53,231 nucleotides of DNA from Pseudomonadota bacterium (lineage in GTDB: Bacteria > Pseudomonadota > Gammaproteobacteria > Burkholderiales > Burkholderiaceae_B), in contig JAEWEV010000005.1 in NCBI GenBank assembly GCA_023389155.1, forward strand, positions 1-53,231. The letters are read 5' to 3'. The translations under genes and the position numbers were made by a program. The stretch's first letter is position 1, and each line of letters starts with the position of its first letter. This document shows, in pieces, positions 41,075 through 48,940 of the stretch. Under the pieces are notes generated by a model. It searched no databases. It was given only the letters and a program-made list of their open reading frames with translations, and was not told the origin of the DNA.

Positions 41075-42240
41075 AACACGATGTGATTGTGTGCGGTGCC
41101 GGTATCGCCGGCATGGCCAGTGCGCTGGCCCTGGCGCGGGCCAGAATCAACGTGGCGTTGCTGGCACCGAAACGGACACCTGCGCCCCTGCAGGGTGAGC
41201 AGTATCATCCGCGCGTGTATGCGATTTCCGAGGCGAGTCAGGCGTTTCTTGCCTCGCTGGGCATCTGGGACGCCATGCCGCAGGAGCGGATTACGGTTGT
41301 GGATGCCATGCAGGTTAACGGGGACATGGGCGGTCAGGTGGTATTGGATGCCTGGCAGGCCGCAAGGCCGCACTTGGCATGGATTGTCGAGTCTGGTGAG
41401 ATCGAGCGTGCTTTATTCCAGGCGCTGACCATTTACGGTGTGCCCTGGATTGATGACACCATGAAGGACTGGGAGGACGGCCAGATTACAACGGCCGGCG
41501 GCAAGACGCTGCAGGCGCCGCTCTTTATCGGCGCCGATGGAGCCAACTCTGCGCTGCGCACTGCGGCGCGTATGGTTCATCACAGGAAAGATTACGGTGA
41601 TAAAGGGCTGGTGACACACCTGACTTGTGAAAAAACCCATTTGAACACTGCGTATCAATGGTTTTCCGGCAAGCACGTTCTTGCTTTTCTGCCGATGCCC
41701 GATACCAGCGAAGGCCACCAGGTATCGCTGGTATGGTCGGTAGACGAGGCAACAGCAGACCGGTTCCTGCAAATGGATGAAGCCGGCCTTGCGCAGGCAC
41801 TTCCTGATGCGCTGAACCAGGTTGCCGATGGATGCCTGGGCAGGCTGACGCTGCGCAGTCCGCTGCATGGTTTTCCACTAACACTGGAACGGGCGCAGAC
41901 TGTGGCACCGGGCATCGCCCTTGTTGGTGATGCAGCTCACCGCGTGCATCCTTTGGCTGGACAGGGGCTGAATCTGGGACTGATGGACGTAAAAGTCCTT
42001 GCCCGCGTTCTGAACGAAAGGGAACATTTCCGGTCTTATGGTGACCTTCGTGTGCTGGAGCGCTATGCGCGTGAGCGCGCTGCCGACGTCATGGCCATGC
42101 GAATGGCAACGGACGGACTGTATCAGCTCTTCTCACGTAATCTGCCGGCTTTGCCCTTGCTGCGCAATACAGGGATGAAGCTGGTGCAGCAACTGCCGTG
42201 GGTCAAGCGGCAGCTGATTGCCGGCGCGTCAGGGTTCTGA
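41071..42240 (+). CDS. UbiH/UbiF/Coq6-family FAD-dependent monooxygenase
   Basis: This family hydroxylates the aromatic ring of ubiquinone precursors. The 389-residue protein has the FAD-binding GxGxxG-type start VCGAGIAGMASALALA, a DG-type motif in GADGANSALR, and the second FAD motif GDAAHRVHPLAGQGLNLGLMD. Which ring position it modifies cannot be told from the sequence. GGAGG lies seven bases before the ATG, in mltA, so translation is coupled. The downstream neighbour is dsbC, 116 bases away. Confidence 0.9.
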   Translation: MKHDVIVCGAGIAGMASALALARARINVALLAPKRTPAPLQGEQYHPRVYAISEASQAFLASLGIWDAMPQERITVVDAMQVNGDMGGQVVLDAWQAARPHLAWIVESGEIERALFQALTIYGVPWIDDTMKDWEDGQITTAGGKTLQAPLFIGADGANSALRTAARMVHHRKDYGDKGLVTHLTCEKTHLNTAYQWFSGKHVLAFLPMPDTSEGHQVSLVWSVDEATADRFLQMDEAGLAQALPDALNQVADGCLGRLTLRSPLHGFPLTLERAQTVAPGIALVGDAAHRVHPLAGQGLNLGLMDVKVLARVLNEREHFRSYGDLRVLERYARERAADVMAMRMATDGLYQLFSRNLPALPLLRNTGMKLVQQLPWVKRQLIAGASGF

Positions 42241-42356
42241 CGGCATCTCCGGCTGGCGGGACTGCCAGGAAAAGGATTCGGGTTTTGCACCCAGGGTGCG
42301 AAATATCTCTGGCGGCAACGCCAATCAATAGTTTCATGTTGTGAGGATTTAAGGTA

Positions 42357-43139
42357 ATGGGATTTTTTTCAAAGCGCGCCGTATTCATTCGTCAGTACCG
42401 AAAGGTGGCGGTGTCCGGACTGCTGGGTCTGGCGGCTGCAGGTCTGGCTATGATGCCAACCGCGCAGGCTCAGGCACAAACGCAGAGCCAGACGGCAAGC
42501 AGCAGCAAGCTGGCAGATATCCAGGAGGCGGTAAAAAAGGCTTTTGATGTCGACGTCACCAAGGTGCAGGCCACAGATTATGCCAATCTGTATGAAGTGC
42601 AGCTGGGCAACAATATCGTCTATACCAATGAAAAAGCCGAGTTTGTCCTGGCGGGCAATCTCGTTGATGCTAAAACGCGGCGCGATATCACGACTGAACG
42701 GGTCGAGGAAATTTCCAAGGTGGATTTTGCTACGCTGCCCCTGGCTCAGGCTGTGAAACAGGTTAAAGGCGACGGCTCGCGCAAGATGGCGGTGTTTGAA
42801 GATCCCAATTGCGGTTACTGCAAAAAACTGCATCAGGAACTCAAAACCCTGGACAATGTGACGGTCTATACCTTCCTGTTCCCCATCCTGGCGCCCGATT
42901 CCGTGACCAAGGCGAACAACGTCTGGTGTGCCAAGGACCAGGCTACCGTCTGGACCGACTGGATGAACAAAGGGGTGGTTCCTGCCGAGGCCACTTGCGA
43001 TACGCCGATAGAAAAAAATCTGGCGCTGGGCCAGAAGCTTGCCGTTCAGGGTACGCCCGCCATCTTCTTTGAAAGCGGTAATCGGGTCAATGGTTACGTG
43101 CCGGCAGCAAGGCTGAATCAGGAACTCGATCGCAAGTAA
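42357..43139 (+). CDS. dsbC: Thiol:disulfide interchange protein DsbC
   Basis: DsbC is the periplasmic disulfide isomerase that reshuffles wrong disulfides. The 260-residue protein has an N-terminal signal sequence (VAVSGLLGLAAAGLAMM then AQA), an N-terminal dimerisation domain (about 45-115), and a thioredoxin domain with the active site CGYC in EDPNCGYCKKLH, and the cis-Pro loop GTPAIFF. Two more cysteines (WCAK and TCDT) match the structural pair in E. coli DsbC. Electrons would come from DsbD, not found in this window. Confidence 0.93.
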   Translation: MGFFSKRAVFIRQYRKVAVSGLLGLAAAGLAMMPTAQAQAQTQSQTASSSKLADIQEAVKKAFDVDVTKVQATDYANLYEVQLGNNIVYTNEKAEFVLAGNLVDAKTRRDITTERVEEISKVDFATLPLAQAVKQVKGDGSRKMAVFEDPNCGYCKKLHQELKTLDNVTVYTFLFPILAPDSVTKANNVWCAKDQATVWTDWMNKGVVPAEATCDTPIEKNLALGQKLAVQGTPAIFFESGNRVNGYVPAARLNQELDRK

Positions 43140-43312
43140 GCCTTATACCCGGAAGCTTCAGCCACCTGCCGTCTGGCGGGACAGCGCTCAACCGGCATCC
43201 GCAAGGATGCTGGCGCAGGCAGAGGTAAAAATTCCGGGTACTGGATTGGTGCCGGACGACAGGATTAATGCGACTGGCGGCGCGCGGCGCGGTTTCAGAC
43301 AGTCAATCGCAA

Positions 43313-44047
43313 TCAATCCCGGCCCTGCAGGGCGAACGGATGGGTCAGCAACTGCTGTACGGAATTGACTCGCAGGTCGACATAAGCCGGGCGCATGCGC
43401 TGCATGGAACTGAACGGCGTGCCGCGATGAAAGATATGCACAGTTTTCATGTGCAGCTGCTTGGCAGTCTTCAGATTTTTCAGGGTATCTTCCACCAGAA
43501 TGGTTTGCTCGGGCTGGCACTGCAGCTGCACCAGTAACTGACGCATCAGCGCCGGTGAAGGTTTGGGCCGAAAGCGTCCTTGCAGGCACATCTGGTTGAT
43601 GGAACAGATGCCGGCAAAGCAATGGCGAACATTCAGCCGTTCAAGCACGATTCTGGCGTAATGCATTGGCGCATTCGTGACCACGTACTTGATACCGGGA
43701 ACGGCATCAAGCATGGCGGACAGGTTCTTTTCGACCTTGGTGCTGCCGGCAATATCAAAGTCATGGCTCAGGTGCAGGAAGTCTGCCGGCCTGACATTGT
43801 GGTGTCGCACCATGCCAATCAGTGTGGCGCCGTAACGGGCCCAGTATCGCTTGCGCAATACCGTCGCTTCGTCTTCATCAATATCCAGTGATTGCATGAC
43901 CGCGCGCGTCATGCTCTGGTTGATATGGCCAAAGATGGCATGCGAGGCATCGTGCAGGGTGTTGTCAAGGTCAAACAGCCATACGCGCGGCGTACGGCTG
44001 TGCCGCACCAGCGGTTGCAGCGGTTTGATAAGAGGAGTACAGATCAT
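43313..44047 (-). CDS. Pyrimidine 5'-nucleotidase (HAD family, SDT1-like)
   Basis: Enzymes of this branch dephosphorylate pyrimidine nucleotides. The 244-residue protein has the HAD motif WLFDLDNTLHDA, motif II VVTNAP, motif III RFRPKPSPALM, and motif IV ILVEDTLKNLKTA. The DNTL form and the SDT1-like features support the assignment, but substrate is inferred. It lies 46 bases downstream of argB on the same strand, an order also seen in Bordetella as I recall it. Confidence 0.85.
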   Translation of the reverse strand: MICTPLIKPLQPLVRHSRTPRVWLFDLDNTLHDASHAIFGHINQSMTRAVMQSLDIDEDEATVLRKRYWARYGATLIGMVRHHNVRPADFLHLSHDFDIAGSTKVEKNLSAMLDAVPGIKYVVTNAPMHYARIVLERLNVRHCFAGICSINQMCLQGRFRPKPSPALMRQLLVQLQCQPEQTILVEDTLKNLKTAKQLHMKTVHIFHRGTPFSSMQRMRPAYVDLRVNSVQQLLTHPFALQGRD

Positions 44048-44093
44048 ATCGTGACTGGCAGTCCTGCGTTGCGGCGTAGCGCCGCAGGTGTGG

Positions 44094-44996
44094 TCATGAG
44101 GTGATCATGGTGCCGACGCCCTTGTCGGTCAGGATCTCCAGCAGCAGGCAGTGTGCCACACGACCGTCTACCACGTGCACAGAGTTGACGCCGTTGCGGG
44201 CCGCTTCCAGTGCAGACGATATTTTCGGCAGCATGCCGCCGGAAATCGTGCCGTCGGCAAACAGTTCATCAATGGTTTTTGCTGAAAGCTTGCGCAGCAG
44301 CTGACCTGATTTGTCCAGAACACCAGGAGTGTTGGTCATCATTAGCAGTTTTTCTGCCTGCAGCACTTCTGCCATTTTTCCGGCGACAACGTCGGCATTG
44401 ATGTTGTAGACATCGCCTTCTTCGGCATCATAGCCAATGGGTGAAATCACAGGAATGAACTGGTCGTCCTGCAGCGCCTTGACCACAGATGGATCAATGC
44501 TTGAAATATCACCCACAAAGCCGATGTCCAGCGGCGCATCGGGGTTTTCCTTGTTGGGCATCAGTTTCTTGCGTGCCTGGATCAGTCCGCCATCCTTGCC
44601 GGTCAGACCAACGGCCTTGCCGCCCGCCTCGTTGATCATCATGACGATATCCTGCTGAACCTGGCCACCCAATACCCACTCGACGACTTCCATGGTGTCG
44701 GCATCGGTGACGCGCATGCCCTGGATAAAGTTGCCTTCCTTGCCCAGCCGTTTGAGAGCGCTGTCGATTTGTGGGCCACCACCGTGGATGACTACAGGAT
44801 TGAGTCCGATCAGCTTGAGCAGCACCACGTCCCTGGCGAAACTGCGCTGCAGTCGCTCTTCGGTCATGGCATTGCCGCCGTATTTGATCACGACCGTCTT
44901 GCCATGGAATTTCCGGATATAGGGCAGGGATTCGGAAATGATGTCGGCTTTGACCGCGGGTGAAACTGCGTTGATATCCAGGGGTGTGTCTGACAT
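44094..44996 (-). CDS. argB: Acetylglutamate kinase
   Basis: ArgB phosphorylates N-acetylglutamate, the second step of arginine synthesis. The 300-residue amino-acid kinase shows TVVIKYGGNAM, LIGLNPVVIHGGGPQIDSAL, and VINPIGYD-like VISPIGYDAEEGDVYNINAD. The length and the N-terminal extension are like those of arginine-inhibited hexameric ArgB enzymes, but feedback inhibition is not proven here. It lies just downstream of the TlpA-like gene. Confidence 0.96.
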   Translation of the reverse strand: MSDTPLDINAVSPAVKADIISESLPYIRKFHGKTVVIKYGGNAMTEERLQRSFARDVVLLKLIGLNPVVIHGGGPQIDSALKRLGKEGNFIQGMRVTDADTMEVVEWVLGGQVQQDIVMMINEAGGKAVGLTGKDGGLIQARKKLMPNKENPDAPLDIGFVGDISSIDPSVVKALQDDQFIPVISPIGYDAEEGDVYNINADVVAGKMAEVLQAEKLLMMTNTPGVLDKSGQLLRKLSAKTIDELFADGTISGGMLPKISSALEAARNGVNSVHVVDGRVAHCLLLEILTDKGVGTMITS

Positions 44997-45017
44997 GCTC
45001 GCTCGCGTTTGCAGAAG

Positions 45018-45509
45018 TTAGTTTTGTGCCAGTGTGTTTTCCAGCGTTTTGATAAAGTCTTTCTGATCGTAATTGCCGATGTACCGTTTAACGATATTGC
45101 CCTGGCGATCAAGCAGGAACGCCACCGGCGTGAACTTGATATCATCAAACGCCTTGGCAGCACTGCCATCGCTGTCAAGCGTCACGGTAAAAGGCAGTTT
45201 CTTGTCGGCGGCATAGTTCTTTACGAAGTTCGGCGGATCATAGGACATGGCCACGGCAACCGTTTCATAACCTTTGTCGTGATAGGTGTCGTAGTACTTG
45301 ATCGTATCAGGCATTTGTGCGATACAGGTGACACAGCTGGTGGCCCAGAACTTGACCAGCACCACCTTGCCTTTGAGGTCTGCAGTCTGGAACTGATGAC
45401 CGTCAAGTGAGGTGAAGGTTACGTTGGGCGCGGCTTTTGATGAGGTCATCAGAAACCCGCCCGCAATAGCGGCCACGACAAGTACGGCGGGAATAACGAT
45501 TTTTTTCAT
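45018..45509 (-). CDS. TlpA-like periplasmic thioredoxin-family protein
   Basis: This 163-residue protein has an N-terminal membrane-spanning or signal segment (IVIPAVLVVAAIAGGFLM) and a thioredoxin fold with the active site CVTC in FWATSCVTCIAQMP. TlpA-type proteins supply reducing power in the periplasm, for example for cytochrome c maturation. The CVTC dipeptide differs from the CPPC or CEPC common in that role, so the partner is uncertain. It lies between dolP and argB on the minus strand. Confidence 0.88.
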   Translation of the reverse strand: MKKIVIPAVLVVAAIAGGFLMTSSKAAPNVTFTSLDGHQFQTADLKGKVVLVKFWATSCVTCIAQMPDTIKYYDTYHDKGYETVAVAMSYDPPNFVKNYAADKKLPFTVTLDSDGSAAKAFDDIKFTPVAFLLDRQGNIVKRYIGNYDQKDFIKTLENTLAQN

Positions 45510-45518
45510 GGTAATAGC

Positions 45519-46217
45519 TTATTCCAGAGGGAAGGTTTGAACACCGCTGGAAGATGGGTTGACTTCGGTACCGGGAGCTGCTGTGGTGGTGCCACTGGCT
45601 GCAGGTTTCACGCTATTGCCCGAGACAATGTCAAATACCTTGATAACCCGGGAGACGCCGCTGACACCTGCCGCTGCGGAAGCGGCACGCTGCCCTTCAA
45701 GATCGGTGACCTGGCCCATGAGGTAGACAACGCCGCGGGTGGTAATCACATTGATGGACCCTGATGGGACCTCTTTGGTTGCCAAAAGTTCCGCTTTAAC
45801 GCGCGAGGTAATCCAGGTTTCGTTGCTGCGGGTACTGAAAGACGCCCTGGGGCCGACAGTCAGCTGATTGTCTACGCGTTTGACGTCAGTGGCATTACGC
45901 GCCATGGTTTCTGCAGACTGCTTCGCTGCCTCGCTGGGTACTTCGCCGGTGAGCAGCACGCGCTGATTATAGGATGAAACAATGACACGGCCGGCTTCGC
46001 CGATACTTTCGTTAATGGTGTTCTGCGTACGACGCTCGATGTTCTTGTCGACCAGCTGCATGCCGGCAGAGCGACGGTCTACCGCCACAATGGCTGTACC
46101 ACCTGCCGCCGCGCCCACGACCAGCGGTACGCAGCCGGCAAGCAGAGAGCAGCAGAGGGCGCCGGCCACAAGGGCTGAGGCCGAGCGGGACAGGGGAAAT
46201 GGGCGTGAAACACTCAT
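45519..46217 (-). CDS. dolP: Outer-membrane lipoprotein with two BON domains (DolP/YraP-like)
   Basis: DolP supports outer-membrane integrity and interacts with the BAM complex in E. coli. The 232-residue protein has a lipobox (SLLAGC, Cys about residue 29) and two BON domains (about 48-112 and 125-198), each with the VTGEV/VYLMGQV-type strand (VLLTGEVPS, VYLMGQVTD). A Thr/Pro/Ser-rich tail follows. Its start overlaps the end of diaA by four bases, so the two genes are translationally coupled, as in the yra cluster of gammaproteobacteria. Confidence 0.9.
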   Translation of the reverse strand: MSVSRPFPLSRSASALVAGALCCSLLAGCVPLVVGAAAGGTAIVAVDRRSAGMQLVDKNIERRTQNTINESIGEAGRVIVSSYNQRVLLTGEVPSEAAKQSAETMARNATDVKRVDNQLTVGPRASFSTRSNETWITSRVKAELLATKEVPSGSINVITTRGVVYLMGQVTDLEGQRAASAAAGVSGVSRVIKVFDIVSGNSVKPAASGTTTAAPGTEVNPSSSGVQTFPLE

Positions 46218-46807
46218 TCGGAATCTCCAAGTAACATGGCATCAATGCCATCACACAGAACATGAAGTGCCAGCGAGTGGACTTCCTGAATACGCATGGT
46301 ACGGTCATGTGGCACGCAAAGGTGCACATCCTGATCGGTTAGCAGGCCAGTCACGCTACCGCCTTTTTTGCCGGTGAGGGCGATCACGTGCATTTCCCGT
46401 TCGTGGGCGGCACGTATTGCCTTGATCACGTTGGCGGAATTGCCACTGGTGGTAAATGCGACGAGCACATCGCCCGGCTGCCCGAGCGCCTGTACTTGTC
46501 GTTCAAAAATATTGTCGAAGCCGTAGTCGTTGCCAACGGCAGTCAGAATGGACGTATCAGTATTGAGCGCAATCCCGGCAAAGGGAATACGGTCCCGCTC
46601 GAATCGACCGACCAGCTCGGCAACGAAGTGCTGCGCATCGGCAGCCGAGCCGCCATTGCCGCAGGCAAGTACCTTGCCGTTATTGCCGATGGCGTTGACA
46701 AGCATGTCGATGGCGGCAGCCAGGGGCGCAGCCAGCACCTGGTGGCTTTGCGAGACCACGCGGGCCGAATCATCGAAGTGAAAAGAAATACGGGAAGAAA
46801 TGTCCAT
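46214..46807 (-). CDS. diaA: SIS-domain protein DiaA/GmhA-like
   Basis: This 197-residue sugar isomerase (SIS) protein has KVLACGNGGSAADAQHFVAEL and VLVAFTTSGNSANVIKAI, common to sedoheptulose-7-phosphate isomerase GmhA and to the DnaA-binding initiation factor DiaA. Its position between yraN and dolP matches the diaA locus of gammaproteobacteria. The residues GmhA uses for zinc (His and Glu near CVPHDRTMRIQEVH) look present, so phosphoheptose isomerase activity is not excluded. Confidence 0.85.
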   Translation of the reverse strand: MDISSRISFHFDDSARVVSQSHQVLAAPLAAAIDMLVNAIGNNGKVLACGNGGSAADAQHFVAELVGRFERDRIPFAGIALNTDTSILTAVGNDYGFDNIFERQVQALGQPGDVLVAFTTSGNSANVIKAIRAAHEREMHVIALTGKKGGSVTGLLTDQDVHLCVPHDRTMRIQEVHSLALHVLCDGIDAMLLGDSE

Positions 46808-46928
46808 GTCGTTATTATCGCACGTGTGAAAAAAAACCGCATGAAGAGCACACGCCTGTCATGCTGCCAACCGGCGAAAAAAAGAGTTTTATCGGGGCTG
46901 CAAAATCGATTGTAATGGTTTTGTGCGT

Positions 46929-47432
46929 TCAGAAGATCGCCTGCAGCCAGTCCAGACTGTCGCCGTCAATACAGACGGCGTCAAAGCGACAGTGCGGCGT
47001 TCGGCCTGCAAAACCCAGCATCGCCAGGGCAGGCAGATGCCAGGCCGCGGCGCGTCGCAGGCGCTGTTGCTTGGCGGGCGTAATACTGGCCGCCGCACCA
47101 CCGTGGGTTCCCGTGCAACGCTGGCGGATTTCGACAATAACCATGGTGCGGGCGTCGGCACGGAAGACGGCATCCAGCTCCCCGTAAGGGCAGCGCAGAT
47201 TGGTTTTGAGCAATACCAGGCCTCGTGCCTGCAGCCATTGGACAGCTCGTGCCTCGGCCTCCAGACCTTGCTGCTGTGCGGGTGAGAGCCTGCGTTCCTT
47301 GTGCGCCTGGCGGGCTAACCCGGCCGATGACGCTGACTGGTGACGACGACGGCGGTGTGCCTTGCGCCGGGCGGCATCAGCCAGTGCAAAAGGGGTCGAA
47401 AAATGCGGGTCCTGGGGTGGTGATGCGGCCAT
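46929..47432 (-). CDS. UPF0102 (YraN) family putative endonuclease
   Basis: YraN proteins have a Holliday-resolvase-like nuclease fold of unknown role. The 167-residue protein has an N-terminal basic extension (about 55 residues, with KAHRRRRHQ). The core follows, with AEARAVQWLQARGLVLLKTN, CPYGELDAVF and VIVEIRQR. The core E-x-K motif of the fold is Glu-Ile-Arg here; this Lys-to-Arg change occurs in other family members. It is divergent from rsmI and adjacent to diaA. Confidence 0.85.
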   Translation of the reverse strand: MAASPPQDPHFSTPFALADAARRKAHRRRRHQSASSAGLARQAHKERRLSPAQQQGLEAEARAVQWLQARGLVLLKTNLRCPYGELDAVFRADARTMVIVEIRQRCTGTHGGAAASITPAKQQRLRRAAAWHLPALAMLGFAGRTPHCRFDAVCIDGDSLDWLQAIF

Positions 47433-47679
47433 ATCATGGTGGCAGGGGGATAAAGGGTGTCAGTGAAACAGAAGAGGTATCCTTAACGTATCAACCCTGG
47501 CCTTATCAGGCCGTTAAATCGACCACACGGTCAATGACCCTGATGATCAACGAACCACACAGTTAATGGGCCAGATGGACCAGATGGGCTGATTTTTCCC
47601 GTACCATCGCCGAAGGCTCAGGTGACCGACTGCGATCGGGGATAATGCGGGGATATGATTTTTTCACAAAGAGAAGCCC

Positions 47680-48633
47680 ATGACGACAGAAAGCGGACAA
47701 TTTGATGCCCGATGGCAGCGCGTGCTGCATGATCTGAGCAGCCAGGACTGGCCCACGGCATGCCTGTATGTTGTGGCGACACCCATTGGAAATTTGGCTG
47801 ACCTGTCGCCGCGTGCACTCTATGCCCTGCAGAAGGCAGATTTGATCGCGGCTGAAGATACGCGCTCGTCACGCGTGTTGCTCAATGCCTGGGGCATTGA
47901 AACGCCGATGATGGCCGCACATCGACACAACGAGGCGCAGGCCGCCGCCAACCTGCTGCGGCATCTGGGTGAAGGGCAGCGCGTGGCACTGATTTCCGAC
48001 GCCGGTGCGCCTGCCGTCAGCGACCCTGGCGGGCGGATTGTCAGGGAAGTCCGAGCGGCCGGCTACCCGGTGCGAGTGATTCCCGGCCCGTCTGCAGTGA
48101 TTGCGGCACTGATGGGCAGTGGCGCGACCAGTGACGAAAACCCTTCCTTTGTTTTTGCAGGATTTGCTCCGCAGAAAGCGGCCGCACGGCAGAGCTGGCT
48201 GAAGACATGGTGTGCCGTTCCCGCTGCGATTATCCTGTTCGAGTCGCCTCATCGGGTCCGTAGCACTGCAGCCGATATAGCCCTGCTTGGGGGCGCGCAG
48301 CGCAACGTGACCGTGGCCAGAGAATTGACCAAGCGTTTTGAACAGATTGTGACCCTGCCCGCCGGCGAACTGGTTGAGTGGTTTGCGCAGGATAGCCAGC
48401 GCAATATGGGAGAGTTCGTCCTGATCATCCATGAAACCCGTACCACCCAGGCAGCAGCGCTTGGAGAAGAGACGGATGGCATTATTTCCGCCATGCTCAG
48501 ATCATACTCGGTGAAAGATACGGCCCGAATGCTGGGTGCTTTCAGTGGACTGCCACGTGACGTGCTGTATGCCAGGGCGCTGGATTTGAAGGACGCCGCC
48601 AGGGAAGCCGATCATACAGATTCGCAGCAATAG
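47680..48633 (+). CDS. rsmI: 16S rRNA (cytidine1402-2'-O)-methyltransferase RsmI
   Basis: RsmI methylates the ribose of C1402 in 16S rRNA with SAM. The 317-residue protein has the tetrapyrrole-methylase fold. After a 27-residue N-terminal extension come LYVVATPIGNLADLSPRAL, AAEDTRSSRVLL, ALISDAGAPAVSDPG and VIPGPSAVIAAL, all conserved in RsmI. It is divergent from yraN (gap 247 bases, nothing recognised) and converges with rlpA over a repeat-rich gap. Confidence 0.95.
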   Translation: MTTESGQFDARWQRVLHDLSSQDWPTACLYVVATPIGNLADLSPRALYALQKADLIAAEDTRSSRVLLNAWGIETPMMAAHRHNEAQAAANLLRHLGEGQRVALISDAGAPAVSDPGGRIVREVRAAGYPVRVIPGPSAVIAALMGSGATSDENPSFVFAGFAPQKAAARQSWLKTWCAVPAAIILFESPHRVRSTAADIALLGGAQRNVTVARELTKRFEQIVTLPAGELVEWFAQDSQRNMGEFVLIIHETRTTQAAALGEETDGIISAMLRSYSVKDTARMLGAFSGLPRDVLYARALDLKDAAREADHTDSQQ

Positions 48634-48720
48634 CCGTTTTGTGCCCGGCAAGACGCCGATCCGTGGTCTCTGGGCAAGCGGGCCGGCAAGCGTGATGTAC
48701 AAGTGATACAGCGTAACGGA

Positions 48721-48880
48721 CAGGAAACAGGATAAGCTGCGGGAGTCCGATTAAGCTGTCAGGAACAGGATAGGCTGACGGGAACAGAATAAACAGCCGG
48801 AAATCGAAAATCAGCCGGAAATAGAAAGCCAGCCAGAAATAGAAAATTAGCCAGAAAGAGAAAATTAGCTCGCCAAAGAA
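48721..48880. repeat. Minisatellite of about 18-19 bp units between rsmI and rlpA
   Basis: Four well-matched 18-bp units lie head to tail at 48794-48811, 48812-48829, 48830-48847 and 48848-48865, with consensus CAGCCRGAAATAGAAAAT. Before them, at least three or four more degenerate 18-20 bp units can be followed back to about 48721. A partial unit lies after 48866. The whole gap 48634-48940 has no gene I accept; a long minus-strand frame across it is a by-product of the repeats. Confidence 0.85.
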
Positions 48881-48910
48881 AATGCCGCTATCCTGGAAGG
48901 AGAGCGGCAT
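48874..48910 (-). terminator. Rho-independent terminator of rlpA
   Basis: ATGCCGCT (48882-48889) pairs with AGCGGCAT (48903-48910), with TCCT/AGGA inside. On the minus strand the stem is followed by TTTTCTTT. It ends rlpA 31 bases after its stop. Confidence 0.82.
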
Positions 48911-48940
48911 GTGTGGGCTGCCGTTGACAGCATCCGGGCA

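Noticed and set aside
47433..47679. Possible RNase P RNA gene in the yraN-rsmI gap, as in some bacteria
   Set aside because: None of the conserved RNase P RNA segments is present.
48542..48910. A long minus-strand frame with repeated Phe/Ile/Leu segments between rsmI and rlpA
   Set aside because: It is the translation of the 18-bp minisatellite and overlaps the rsmI coding end and the rlpA terminator.
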